Positions 17,146-24,804 of a stretch of 35,022 nucleotides of DNA are shown in pieces. Source of the DNA: a virus. The position numbers and the translations under genes are program-made. The notes under the pieces were generated by a model that did not search any database, was not told the DNA's origin, and saw nothing but the letters and a program-made list of their open reading frames with translations. The first letter of the stretch is position 1. The number at the start of each line of letters is the position of its first letter. Location of the stretch: positions 1-35,022 of the IMG/VR virus record IMGVR_UViG_3300037502_000755; one strand, given 5' to 3'.

Positions 17146-17155
17146 ATAATGTTAT

Positions 17156-18319
17156 TTAGACAAAAGTATATTTTCCGCTCGTCCTCGACCTTTGGAATTT
17201 ATGCCATGCCAACCCTAACGCCATTACGCAGTCGTCCGTGAACCCCGTCGGCGCGGCATATCGTACCCCGTGCGCGGTGTATTGATATTCGAACACTTCC
17301 AACTCCCGCGTAATTTGCCCCTCCGGGAATGATATGATCCGTTGCTGAATCGCCGTTACCAACCCGTCCATGAGTTGTTGTTTGGATTGCGACGAAAACT
17401 TGTAGCCTTCCACCGGACGACCATCCCGGGCGAGATCCTCGAATATCGGATCCCCGACACCCGTGGAATCGATTAGCGTCGGAACGCGTGGGAGTGCCGA
17501 AATCGCTTGTTTCGTTTGCCTCCAATCGCGTTGGAAACGTTCATAATGGCACACCCCGCCATTGGCATCGATTCCAACGATCACCGTCCAATCGACGGAC
17601 TTCGCCAGATCCACGCCGAAACAAACGGGCGGCGCGGTGCTGATCGGATAGATACATTGACGGATGTACGTTCCCCCGAACGGATTCGCTGCATTGTCCA
17701 TCGGATCCGCGAGGTACTCTTGACGGAATACGTCCGCCGGGAGTTGATCCCGTGCCGCGTCGATCTCCATTCCGGAGATGTGCGGGTTGTCGTATGATGA
17801 ATATTTGAACGATGCCCAGTCCGGATCGGATCCGTCACCCTTCATGAAGAGGGAATAAAAGTAGTTTTTACCGCGTGGCGTGGAAAGGAATAACGCGTTC
17901 CCGGAATAATCGGTAAGCGTTGGACGGATTGAGTTTTGCCATCCGCTTTCAAGGTTTGGAATGAATGATGCCTCGTCGATTATCGCGGTGTGGAACGATT
18001 GACCCCGTAGGCGATCAAGTTTTTCCCCGGTGAAAAATCTGATTTGTCCTCCGTTGAACTCAATCAATTTATCCGATCCGTTCCGGTATATTGTCGGCGG
18101 TAATTCTTTGGCGAGCGCATCGAAGAATACCCCGGCGAGTAAATACGTCGGCGTGATATAGGCCACCTTTTTCCCCTCCCCGCATTTCATCAACGCGATG
18201 ATTTGCGCGATCAATGATTTCCCAAACCTCCGACCACACATGAGAACGCGGAACCTCGCCGAGGAATCGAGGACGGTTTGTTGCGCGGGGTGCGGTATGT
18301 TAGCAATCTGGATTTGCAT
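17156..18319 (-). CDS. terL: terminase large subunit
   Basis: 387 residues. Walker A-like CGRRFGKS (28-35), Walker B with catalytic Glu AIIDEAS (112-118), and coupling motif STPRG (146-150). The RNase H-fold nuclease has Asp237 in GVDLAK, Asp284 in LIDSTGVGD and Asp362/363 in GFTDDCVMAL. This packs DNA into the prohead by ATP hydrolysis and cuts it. The length is short for the family but both domains are complete. Start ATG immediately follows the stop of a small upstream ORF (TAAATG). Confidence 0.93.
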   Translation of the reverse strand: MQIQIANIPHPAQQTVLDSSARFRVLMCGRRFGKSLIAQIIALMKCGEGKKVAYITPTYLLAGVFFDALAKELPPTIYRNGSDKLIEFNGGQIRFFTGEKLDRLRGQSFHTAIIDEASFIPNLESGWQNSIRPTLTDYSGNALFLSTPRGKNYFYSLFMKGDGSDPDWASFKYSSYDNPHISGMEIDAARDQLPADVFRQEYLADPMDNAANPFGGTYIRQCIYPISTAPPVCFGVDLAKSVDWTVIVGIDANGGVCHYERFQRDWRQTKQAISALPRVPTLIDSTGVGDPIFEDLARDGRPVEGYKFSSQSKQQLMDGLVTAIQQRIISFPEGQITRELEVFEYQYTAHGVRYAAPTGFTDDCVMALGLAWHKFQRSRTSGKYTFV

Positions 18320-18451
18320 TTACCAACCTTGATTCCGGCTTGTATCATGCCATGATTTGCATTCATCGCAATATGCGAACCCTTGCATATAGTTTGGATC
18401 TTTTTTAGGCTTATGCTCCGTTTTGTCCTCCTTTGTGTCACGCTCCGCCAA
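18320..18451 (-). CDS. small cysteine-pair ORF before terL
   Basis: 43 codons from a TTG at 18451, with the TAA abutting the terminase ATG. Sequence starts AERDTKEDKTEHKPKKDPNY and ends with a CDECKSWHDTSRN segment, a CxxC knuckle that looks meaningful. No ATG start except an internal one 22 codons from the end, so its start is uncertain. It fills an otherwise empty 118-base gap between two genes. Possibly a short zinc-binding peptide; function unknown. Confidence 0.4.
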   Translation of the reverse strand: MAERDTKEDKTEHKPKKDPNYMQGFAYCDECKSWHDTSRNQGW

Positions 18452-18944
18452 TGTCCGCCCATTCTTTGTTTACTGCGATCTTGTCTTGTTTCTTTTGCTC
18501 CAATTCCTCATCGATTCGCGCTTGCTCCGCTTTCATCCTTTCCCGCGCTTGCGGATCGACGTGGCTATCCATCCAATCGTTAATAAGTATTTCGATGTAA
18601 TGCTTCGCCTTCCGAAGATCATCCAAGCCACCTTTTTCGGCGTACCTCGAAACGTACTTTACGATATTACCTTCGCAGAATCCCAATCCGTTGGCCATGA
18701 TGTACTCAATCGGCTGGATCTTCATGTCGTAATGTTCGGGCGTGTTCATGTCGTTCATGTTTTTTGGTTTCCCGCAATCAAAACAAGTTCTGATTATAAT
18801 AAAGTATGACCCTTCATTATACAGATCTTTATTTACAATAGGATTATCACTCTTTTGATATTTGCTTGGCCGCAAATATGTGCGTTCTACCGGCTTATCT
18901 TGACGGCAAAAATCACACACATCTTGTTCTACTTCTCCAGACAT
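18438..18944 (-). CDS. DUF3310-type protein with zinc-ribbon-like N-terminus
   Basis: 168 residues from ATG 18944 (the upstream in-frame codon is TTG and overlaps the previous gene). Residues ~10-60 carry CDFC and CFDC pairs, a possible zinc ribbon. Residues ~68-130 (HYDMKIQPIEYIMANGLGFC then EGNIVKYVSRYAEKGGLDDL RKAKHYIE) are the DUF3310 signature, a family common in phages and sometimes called nucleotide kinase, without proven activity. The C-terminus is a charged helix (ERMKAEQARIDEELEQKKQD). Confidence 0.75.
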   Translation of the reverse strand: MSGEVEQDVCDFCRQDKPVERTYLRPSKYQKSDNPIVNKDLYNEGSYFIIIRTCFDCGKPKNMNDMNTPEHYDMKIQPIEYIMANGLGFCEGNIVKYVSRYAEKGGLDDLRKAKHYIEILINDWMDSHVDPQARERMKAEQARIDEELEQKKQDKIAVNKEWADIGGA

Positions 18945-18945
18945 T

Positions 18946-19296
18946 TTATTGATTTTCAGTTTCAACCGTAATAATTAACCTTTCCCCGCTTATTAGTTGA
19001 TCGATTATGTCCTCTACAATCGCCCGTTGATCTACCGGGAGCAATGCCACCTTTTCGGAGATGGCCGGGATACTGAAATTATCCGAGTTCCACTCCTTTC
19101 GGATGCCATCGCGGACAAGATCCGGGAAATGTGGGCATGATAACAAATCGTTGGCGATCCATTCCAGACGTTTGCAGTAACCGCCGAACATCCTTTCTGC
19201 GAGTGATCCCGGACGCTCCCGGACGAAACTTTGCCAATGATCGTAAGCGCGGCGGATGGATTGAATGCCGGATACGATGTCGGATTCTCCTTTCAT
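18946..19296 (-). CDS. hypothetical helical protein
   Basis: 116 residues, no family recognised. Tryptophans and basic residues in the first half (IRRAYDHWQSFVRERPGSLA) and an acidic helical C-terminus (VEDIIDQLISGERLIITVET). Its ATG is part of an ACACACTATG motif and lies just after a terminator-like hairpin with a GAAA loop, so its translation or transcription is probably controlled separately from the gene before it. Confidence 0.6.
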   Translation of the reverse strand: MKGESDIVSGIQSIRRAYDHWQSFVRERPGSLAERMFGGYCKRLEWIANDLLSCPHFPDLVRDGIRKEWNSDNFSIPAISEKVALLPVDQRAIVEDIIDQLISGERLIITVETENQ

Positions 19297-19303
19297 AGTG
19301 TGT
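19294..19303 (-). promoter_or_regulatory. ACACACTATG start motif
   Basis: Exact ACACACTATG including the ATG at 19296; one of four exact copies. Confidence 0.55.
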
Positions 19304-19304
19304 A

Positions 19305-19333
19305 AAATTAAGCCGGAGGATTTCTCCCCCGGC
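19305..19333 (-). terminator. GAAA-capped hairpin, likely terminator/attenuator
   Basis: Minus strand GCCGGGGGA-GAAA-TCCTCCGGC: nine pairs (one G-U) closed by a GNRA-type loop, followed by TTAATTTTA. It lies six bases after the stop at 19340 and just upstream of the 19296 start, so it may terminate partly or protect the message end. Confidence 0.6.
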
Positions 19334-19339
19334 GGTTAT

Positions 19340-19534
19340 TTAGTTTTTGATCATCATTTGTACCGCGCGTGCTACGACCTCAATCGGCTTAATTTCGTTC
19401 GTTTCGTCAATCTTATCCCAATTTGCGAAAAAATCATCATCTTTTTCAGCGGCATCTCCATATGTTACGAAACCATTTTTGATCTGCACATATTGATCAT
19501 TGATGTAGATGCGGGCGATGTTTGGTTTTCCCAT
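19340..19534 (-). CDS. small hypothetical protein
   Basis: 64 residues from ATG 19534 (MGKPNIARIYINDQYVQIKN, then acidic DAAEKDDDFFANWDKIDETN and a helical end). The frame is open up to an ATG at 19624, but residues before 19534 look like an out-of-frame reading of the small ORF at 19465-19614, so the shorter form is preferred. No family recognised. Confidence 0.5.
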   Translation of the reverse strand: MGKPNIARIYINDQYVQIKNGFVTYGDAAEKDDDFFANWDKIDETNEIKPIEVVARAVQMMIKN

Positions 19535-19614
19535 GTTTTTACAATCCAGCAACCCATGCGGCGGTGGCAGTAATTCCCTGCATTGAGTTTTTCGGCGATT
19601 TGTTTGATTGTCAT
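19465..19614 (-). CDS. small ORF with HTH-like opening
   Basis: 49 codons from the ATG of an exact ACACACTATG motif and 20 bases after a strong promoter -7 element. Opens MTIKQIAEKLNAGNYCHRRM GCWIVK, similar to short phage DNA-binding or regulatory peptides. Its last ~23 codons overlap the next gene in another frame. The alternative start ATG 19624 belongs to the other frame. Chosen because promoter and start motif point to it. Confidence 0.45.
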   Translation of the reverse strand: MTIKQIAEKLNAGNYCHRRMGCWIVKTWENQTSPASTSMINMCRSKMVS

Positions 19615-19621
19615 AGTGTGT
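19612..19621 (-). promoter_or_regulatory. ACACACTATG start motif
   Basis: Exact copy ending in the ATG at 19614, downstream of the 19635-19667 promoter. Confidence 0.55.
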
Positions 19622-19634
19622 CATTTTGATATAT

Positions 19635-19667
19635 CAAAGATAACACATCTTCAACACAAGTTCCAAA
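19635..19667 (-). promoter_or_regulatory. Bacteroidota-type promoter
   Basis: Minus strand TTTG (19667-19664), 21 bases, TATCTTTG (19642-19635): a full match to the Bacteroidota -33/-7 consensus. The surrounding ~38 bases are nearly identical to the promoter at 27152. It drives the small ORFs at 19614 and, by read-through, the genes before terminase. Confidence 0.8.
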
Positions 19668-19689
19668 TTTATTTTTGGTTTCGGGAAAA

Positions 19690-20055
19690 TTATTTTCCGA
19701 GCGTGATCACGATTTTTTCCTCGGACTTTACATCGATCGATTCGCGTGGTTTCCCGTACACCCGGGTTAATAGCGTTTCGATCGAATATAGCGACCCCTT
19801 CTCGATACTCTTTCGGATCGCCGCCGCGATTGTCTTTTCCAATACCGTCGCCTTCGGGTTTTTCCACACCTCTCCGAGTTCCTCGATCGTCATGGATAGC
19901 ATGACTTGAATTGAATCATTAACTTCCGAAATTTTGTATCCTTGCGCTCGGAGTTCCGACACGAACTTGCGCGGCCTTCCGTTCGGGTTTCCAGATTCGC
20001 CCTTATTCGGCACAATTAGCGTTCCGCCTTTCTTCGTCGTTATCTTTCTGGGCAT
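19690..20055 (-). CDS. putative terminase small subunit
   Basis: 121 residues from ATG 20055; the longer frame to 20178 overlaps the methyltransferase end. It holds NKGESGNPNGRPRKFVSELR, the GNPNGRP signature of a DUF5681-type domain found in small terminase-like proteins. A helical core follows (VMLSMTIEELGEVW; KATVLEKTIAAAIRKSIEKG) and a C-terminal VYGKPRESID. It lies 1.4 kb before terL. The small subunit recognises phage DNA and stimulates the large subunit. No distinct HTH seen by eye, so the assignment is moderate. Confidence 0.6.
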   Translation of the reverse strand: MPRKITTKKGGTLIVPNKGESGNPNGRPRKFVSELRAQGYKISEVNDSIQVMLSMTIEELGEVWKNPKATVLEKTIAAAIRKSIEKGSLYSIETLLTRVYGKPRESIDVKSEEKIVITLGK

Positions 20056-20072
20056 TCTGTTGTAATTCTGTT

Positions 20073-21176
20073 TTAGACCACTTCCCCGTTCCGCTTGATT
20101 ACCAATGCCGGATCGAGTTTGCGCATCCGATCGACGATGACTTGGCAATATTTCGGATCCAATTCCATCCCGTAACATTTGCGCCCGAGTTGATGCGCGG
20201 CGACCATTGTCGAGCCGGATCCGCAGAACGGATCGAATATAGATTTTTGATCACCCGCATAATTGATGCAAAATTCCATGACCTTTATCGGCTTTTGTGT
20301 CGGATGTTCGCTTCCTTTTAATGCGGAACGATTCACCGTTATTGATCGTAACGGCTTGTCGATTGATGTCCACGCCAATTCTCCGTCGCTCATTGTTAGG
20401 CCGTCTTGACCCTTCGACCAATATAGCCACCCCCTTGATGCGGGGAGCATATCGGCGAAATAATTGCCGCCCCAGATTATTGCGGTGTCGCAATGGAGCA
20501 ACAAAAAATCGAAAGTAGATTGTTCTGGCCTTTGCGAATCCCACCCTCTAAACTCGTGAAATTTCCGATTATGCTTTGGATTTTTTGCTTTGCTTTCCTT
20601 TTGCCCATCGATTCCTATCCCGTATGGCGGATCTGTTAAAATTAGTTCCGCCTTGTCGTTATTCATCAACCGCGCCACATCATCCGCGTTTGTGCTATCC
20701 CCACACAATAACCTATGATCCCCAATCTCGAATAGATCCCCCGGCACGATGTCCGTCGTGATCGTTTCCGGCACGTCGTAATCGTCCTCCTCGGCTTCCG
20801 GCTCTAACTTAAAATCCGGCACATCCAATCCCCATTCCTCCAATTTATCCGCCTCCCAATTATTCGCGAGTTCTTCCCAATCCCACTCACCGAATCCGAC
20901 GTTATCCTTGATGATAAATTCCCGTTGCTGATCCTCCGTCAGATCCTCCGCCCGGATTATCGGCACCATCTTCAACCCCGCTTCTTTGCACGCCTTCAGC
21001 CGCATATTTCCGCCCAGAACGATCATATCATCATTGACGACGATCGGGCGGAGTTTCAGCATCTCCGGGAATGTCTTGATCGATTCGACCAACTTCCGGA
21101 ACTTTTCATCTCGAATTGTCCGGGGATTGTTCGGATTCGCTTTGACCTCCGATATTTTGACCTCTTGAATTTTCAT
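20073..21176 (-). CDS. ParB-domain DNA methyltransferase
   Basis: 367 residues from ATG 21176, chosen for its ATGA overlap (an ATG at 21206 would run into the upstream gene). Residues 1-90 are a ParB/sulfiredoxin-like domain (VKANPNNPRTIRDEKF; GGNMRL 55-60). After an acidic linker, a DNA methyltransferase has DPPY (182-185) for base flipping and FDPFCGSGST (314-323) for AdoMet binding. DPPY before FxGxG indicates the beta class, methylating adenine N6 or cytosine N4. No cognate endonuclease is visible, so it likely protects phage DNA. It ends the coupled cassette. Confidence 0.88.
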   Translation of the reverse strand: MKIQEVKISEVKANPNNPRTIRDEKFRKLVESIKTFPEMLKLRPIVVNDDMIVLGGNMRLKACKEAGLKMVPIIRAEDLTEDQQREFIIKDNVGFGEWDWEELANNWEADKLEEWGLDVPDFKLEPEAEEDDYDVPETITTDIVPGDLFEIGDHRLLCGDSTNADDVARLMNNDKAELILTDPPYGIGIDGQKESKAKNPKHNRKFHEFRGWDSQRPEQSTFDFLLLHCDTAIIWGGNYFADMLPASRGWLYWSKGQDGLTMSDGELAWTSIDKPLRSITVNRSALKGSEHPTQKPIKVMEFCINYAGDQKSIFDPFCGSGSTMVAAHQLGRKCYGMELDPKYCQVIVDRMRKLDPALVIKRNGEVV

Positions 21177-21841
21177 AAGTTCGTCCTCCCTTCGTAGTTC
21201 GGCCATTTATACTCTGGATAAAATACATCGTACTTTTTATAGTGCGCGTACATCGATGTTACTTTCCCCCATACCTCCCCGCATTTTTGCAACCCGGCAT
21301 CCTTCATCCTCCGGTATTCGGAATCCTGCCCGACATCGTGGCCGATGTGTTCCGATCTCGGCGCGTCGATATAGTAATTATTGAACCCCATCGCATGGGC
21401 GCGGTGACACCAATCCGAATCTTGCATCCCGTATGGATCAAACATTTGATTAAAATGTCCGACGCTTGTCAACGCGAGCCGGGGATACAATGCATTCCCG
21501 AACACTATCTCGCCGGGGTACACCTTCACGCCTCCGATCATCTTTTCAGCGTAGAGATCTTGCACCGTGTAGAGTGCCGCGCAACCCGTTTCCGGGATCG
21601 CTTCCGCCGCCTCTACGGCCTTCGCGAGCCATCCGTCCGGCATGAGGATGTCGTTGGACATCGTAAACAGAGCGTCGTAGTGTTCGGCTTGCTCCATCGC
21701 TACATTCAACGCCCGGGCGATGCCGAACTCGTCGATCGTCGCAAGATCGAATCCGCATCCCGCGTTCGCGGAGTTATGCTCGACGACTTGTTTCGTGAAC
21801 GTATGACGCGAGTAATCCAATAGCGCGACGAGTACCCTCAT
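21173..21841 (-). CDS. GT2-type glycosyltransferase
   Basis: 222 residues from ATG 21841 (ATGA overlap; the TTG at 21865 was rejected). A GT-A pattern: MRVLVALLDYSRHTFTKQVV, ARALNVAMEQAEHYDALFTM, SNDILMPDGW in the DxD position, GNALYPRLAL and YGMQDSDWCHRAHAMG, the acceptor-side ED-type motif of GT2 enzymes. It transfers a sugar from a nucleotide-sugar donor; the acceptor is unknown. It ends with an ATGA overlap into the methyltransferase. No membrane segment, so it acts in the cytoplasm. Confidence 0.75.
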   Translation of the reverse strand: MRVLVALLDYSRHTFTKQVVEHNSANAGCGFDLATIDEFGIARALNVAMEQAEHYDALFTMSNDILMPDGWLAKAVEAAEAIPETGCAALYTVQDLYAEKMIGGVKVYPGEIVFGNALYPRLALTSVGHFNQMFDPYGMQDSDWCHRAHAMGFNNYYIDAPRSEHIGHDVGQDSEYRRMKDAGLQKCGEVWGKVTSMYAHYKKYDVFYPEYKWPNYEGRTNL

Positions 21842-22512
21842 TTTTTGTTTTTTTGCTCGATCCAATTTTTGGCAAAGTTCGCACCTTCGACGAACGCTTC
21901 CATTTCCTTATGGGTAAAATTATTCATAAGCGACGCTCCGTAAACCGCCACGTCGAACGCGTCATCCTTTTCCGTCTTCGCCCCGGCATACTTCACATTC
22001 AACCCGAGCATCCGTACCGGAACCCCGGCGTATTTATGCCCCCTCTGAAGTTGTGCTTTATGTCCGACGAACGCGGAGGCTCCAATCATGCATCCGGCCG
22101 GGATCGTGACCTTTTGATGAATGACGGCATTCAGGCCAATGTTCACGTCGTCCTCGATCACGCAATGCCCGCCGATCTTCACACCGCATGAAAGGGTTAC
22201 GCCGTCGCCGACATGAGCGTCGTGTCCTACATGTGCGTGTTTCATGATGTAGCAATTTTCCCCGATGTACGTTTTCTTTTCACTCCCGGAGTCGATCGTT
22301 ACCAATCCCGTGATTCGAGTCCCTTTGCCAATGTGTACCCCCATCATGTTTGATTCCCGTCCGCGATATTCCGGCGGTGCGCCGATGATGCAATACGCGC
22401 CGATTATCACATCCGCGTCGATGGTTACGTTTTCGTAAATCACCGCCGTTTTATGGATGTACGCGCTCTTATGAATTTTTGCGGGTTGCCATCCGCTTCC
22501 GTCGTTTGTCAT
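21838..22512 (-). CDS. left-handed beta-helix acyltransferase-like protein
   Basis: 224 residues from ATG 22512 (ATGA overlap). Hexapeptide repeats are clear: IHKTAVIYENVTIDADVIIG, IGENCYIMKHAHVGHDAHVG, VTLSCGVKIGGHCVIEDDVN and IGLNAVIHQKVTIPAGCMIG. HAHVGHD resembles the active-site region of LpxA/FdtC/NeuD-type acyl- or acetyltransferases. The C-terminal ~50 residues are helical. Its substrate might be a nucleotide sugar used by the adjacent glycosyltransferases. LpxA-like lipid A synthesis in the strict sense is unlikely, as the usual fixed motifs were not all found. Confidence 0.75.
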   Translation of the reverse strand: MTNDGSGWQPAKIHKSAYIHKTAVIYENVTIDADVIIGAYCIIGAPPEYRGRESNMMGVHIGKGTRITGLVTIDSGSEKKTYIGENCYIMKHAHVGHDAHVGDGVTLSCGVKIGGHCVIEDDVNIGLNAVIHQKVTIPAGCMIGASAFVGHKAQLQRGHKYAGVPVRMLGLNVKYAGAKTEKDDAFDVAVYGASLMNNFTHKEMEAFVEGANFAKNWIEQKNKK

Positions 22513-23549
22513 TTGATTAAGGTTTGATAAAGTTCTTTGCGTGTTGCGTTCCATTTTTTAAGGTCGTGATTCTCCCGGCACCATTCGCCGTTCTCCTCTC
22601 CAATCTCTTTTCGATACCAATCGTACTTTACAAGTTTTTTGAAACTTTCGTACCAATCACGTTGATGTTTTACTTTGATCGCATAAGGACAATCGTCATA
22701 TGGCGGAACGTTGGACACGATGATCGGGATATTTTTACAACCCGCTTCGAGTACCTTGATGTTCGACTTGCAAGCGTTGAACGTTGATTCAATCAATGGA
22801 GCGACCGCGATATCCGCCTCCGCGTAAAATGCCATGTATTGGTCTGGCGGTAAAGGATTCCGCACGTAACCCTCCATGCGGAACCCGCAAAGGTAGTCGC
22901 TGATCATGCGATGCCATATCGGAGTCACTTTCGGATTACTATCATCGTACCCGGCCATAATCATGAATAACCGATCTCGGAGCCACGTATCCGACGCGAT
23001 TCTTTTCATCGGATTCTGCAATAATGCGACATCTCGTTCGTGAGTAATCCCTCCGGCATACAATACTCGAAGGCGTTTCGTATCCTCGAAAATTCCATCC
23101 TTGTGTATCCCGGCTACCTTCTGCATTGTGAACTGATCCTCCCCGTATGGTAAGGCGTTCGGGAGTATTTCACAATTCGGATTGTGCATCAACACCGCAC
23201 GGCGGAGGCGTTCATGTGTGACGGTTACCAGATCAGCGGCGGCGATATGATCGACGACGACGGCGGAGGGGAATCCGGCGGCGAGGATATGCCACGGATC
23301 TAATTTCCAATAATCGTCAATGTCAACAACGATTTTGAAACCGTACTTTGTTCGAAAATCCAACAATGTTTGAAGTTCAACGCCGGGGATGTAGCGATTG
23401 AACATCACGATGTCGAAACCGCGCTCCAAGACCTCGTCATTGATGAAATCCGTAAATAGGACATACACCCCCGGTATCTTGGAAAGCGGGAGCATGACGC
23501 GGTGGTACCCTACCCCGGACATTGGTTGAGTGACGGCAAGGATTCTCAT
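22509..23549 (-). CDS. GT4-like (GT-B) glycosyltransferase
   Basis: 346 residues from ATG 23549 (ATGA overlap). N-terminal Rossmann-like MRILAVTQPMSGVGYHRVML, VVDIDDYWKLDPWH, LVTVTHERLRRAV, then PNALPYGEDQF. In the second half YAEADIAVAPLIESTFNACKSNIKVLEAG matches the donor-binding E-x7-E region (APL.....N..KS.IK..E). GT4 enzymes of this kind act on glycans; acceptor unknown. The architecture is complete and no membrane helix is seen. Translationally coupled to the PP-loop gene before it and the beta-helix gene after it. Confidence 0.78.
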   Translation of the reverse strand: MRILAVTQPMSGVGYHRVMLPLSKIPGVYVLFTDFINDEVLERGFDIVMFNRYIPGVELQTLLDFRTKYGFKIVVDIDDYWKLDPWHILAAGFPSAVVVDHIAAADLVTVTHERLRRAVLMHNPNCEILPNALPYGEDQFTMQKVAGIHKDGIFEDTKRLRVLYAGGITHERDVALLQNPMKRIASDTWLRDRLFMIMAGYDDSNPKVTPIWHRMISDYLCGFRMEGYVRNPLPPDQYMAFYAEADIAVAPLIESTFNACKSNIKVLEAGCKNIPIIVSNVPPYDDCPYAIKVKHQRDWYESFKKLVKYDWYRKEIGEENGEWCRENHDLKKWNATRKELYQTLIK

Positions 23550-24403
23550 GTTAGTTCGCAATATCCGGTATCGCATGAGGTGAAATCCTCTGCGAATAGC
23601 GTCATTTGTTTTAGCATATTTTTAATCCGGGAATATTTGATCACCTCCCCGTTTACTGATTTCCAATACCCATTTGTCCCGCCCTCTTGCTTTTCAAACC
23701 AATCCATTTTGGCTGGATGTTCTTGGTACATGAACCGAAGGAAAGGCGGATTTCGATGAAAGCACCCGACACAATTATTGTATTCCGCAAACTTTACGGG
23801 CTTGCCTTTCCAATAATTTTGTATGTCAATTTTGTAAATATTGTCATCGATAAGCGGGAACGCTGGCCGCTGCCATTCAATTTCTGCCCATCGGTTTCGT
23901 CCGTCCTTTGTTTTGCCGATAACTGATCGATGCGTAAGATAACCGGATCCGTTAACCTTTTCGATCATGCGGTTTGCCCGCTTGGTTTCATTTGCCCGGA
24001 AACCGATTTGCATCGTCACCGGATCGGTCGAAAGTGAATCCCAATACTCGAACATTGGTTTTATTTTTAAAAACGATGTGCAGTATCTCGTCATAATGTT
24101 CGGAAGATAACCGCCTCGGCTTTTTATTGCCTCATCAAACGTCATCCCGGTGACCCATTTTATTTCACGCCCCAAAAATTGCTCGAGGTCGAGCATCGTC
24201 CTGATAATTGCATCATCTTCAGATGTTGCAATAAATTCCGCGCCAATCTTATCCGATACGATCTTGCGGATGCCTTCATCTGGGTACATCGATTCATGAT
24301 GATCAATTCGAACGAGTGCAAAAATTAATACATCCGATGGATAATTTGCGGCGATGTACGCCGAGGTCTGCCCTCCTGAAACCGATGTCCATACTTTACT
24401 CAT
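23546..24403 (-). CDS. PP-loop ATPase / PAPS-reductase-like protein
   Basis: 285 residues. Starts MSKVWTSVSGGQTSAYIAAN: SGGQTS (9-14) is the PP-loop that binds ATP pyrophosphate. Cysteines at RYCTSFLKI, NNCVGCFHRNP and SCDTGYCELT may bind a metal or Fe-S cluster. This family includes PAPS reductase, DndC (DNA phosphorothioation) and other sulfur/adenylate enzymes; many phages carry uncharacterised relatives. It opens the coupled cassette behind an ACACACTATG start motif. No DndB/D/E partners are present, so classical phosphorothioation is not supported. Confidence 0.75.
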   Translation of the reverse strand: MSKVWTSVSGGQTSAYIAANYPSDVLIFALVRIDHHESMYPDEGIRKIVSDKIGAEFIATSEDDAIIRTMLDLEQFLGREIKWVTGMTFDEAIKSRGGYLPNIMTRYCTSFLKIKPMFEYWDSLSTDPVTMQIGFRANETKRANRMIEKVNGSGYLTHRSVIGKTKDGRNRWAEIEWQRPAFPLIDDNIYKIDIQNYWKGKPVKFAEYNNCVGCFHRNPPFLRFMYQEHPAKMDWFEKQEGGTNGYWKSVNGEVIKYSRIKNMLKQMTLFAEDFTSCDTGYCELT

Positions 24404-24410
24404 AGTGTGT
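24401..24410 (-). promoter_or_regulatory. ACACACTATG start motif
   Basis: Exact copy ending in the start codon of the PP-loop gene at 24403; AAA precedes it. A weak TAACTTTA sits ~15 bases upstream but no clear -33 element. Confidence 0.5.
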
Positions 24411-24429
24411 TTTATGTGCTAAAGTTAGG

Positions 24430-24804
24430 TTATTTCTTTTTAGGGCGACCCGCTTTTCTTTTGATGGGAGTGTCGACGACGCTTTCGCCGACCTGAACCG
24501 GGATTGTATCGAGATCATCCGGGAAAACGAATTGCGCCGCTACGTTATCCGATCCGGCTTGGAGCGATAACATTTCCTCGTCGATAATGCCGTCGTACCA
24601 TGCCGCGAGTTTCTGCACCATTTCGACGACACATGACGGACACCACGGCGTAAGGATGTAGCCCGGCTGCACATATTTGACGAAGATTGCGTTGAATCTA
24701 TCCATGACGTACGGACTGAATCCGTGCAGAAAATTCATTTTCGCCTGCTCGAAATATACTTTGTGCGATTCGAGGAAATCGCGATCATCTTGCGTCAAAA
24801 TCAT
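24430..24804 (-). CDS. hypothetical protein with AT-hook-like tail
   Basis: 124 residues. Helical start (ILTQDDRDFLESHKVYFEQA), an FVKYVQPGYILTPWCPSCVV segment with a CxxC pair, then acidic linker and a C-terminal KRKAGRPKKK, which resembles an AT-hook (GRP flanked by lysines). This could bind AT-rich DNA. I recall similar proteins in Bacteroidota phages without known function. It overlaps the preceding membrane-protein gene by 20 bases. Confidence 0.55.
   Translation of the reverse strand: MILTQDDRDFLESHKVYFEQAKMNFLHGFSPYVMDRFNAIFVKYVQPGYILTPWCPSCVVEMVQKLAAWYDGIIDEEMLSLQAGSDNVAAQFVFPDDLDTIPVQVGESVVDTPIKRKAGRPKKK

Noticed and set aside
21242-21823. 193-codon plus-strand ORF opposite GT2 gene
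   Set aside because: Shadow with His/Arg-rich composition; the minus frame has all GT2 motifs.
23546-24403. DNA phosphorothioation system
   Set aside because: The PP-loop protein alone is DndC-like only in general fold; DndB, D and E partners are not found.
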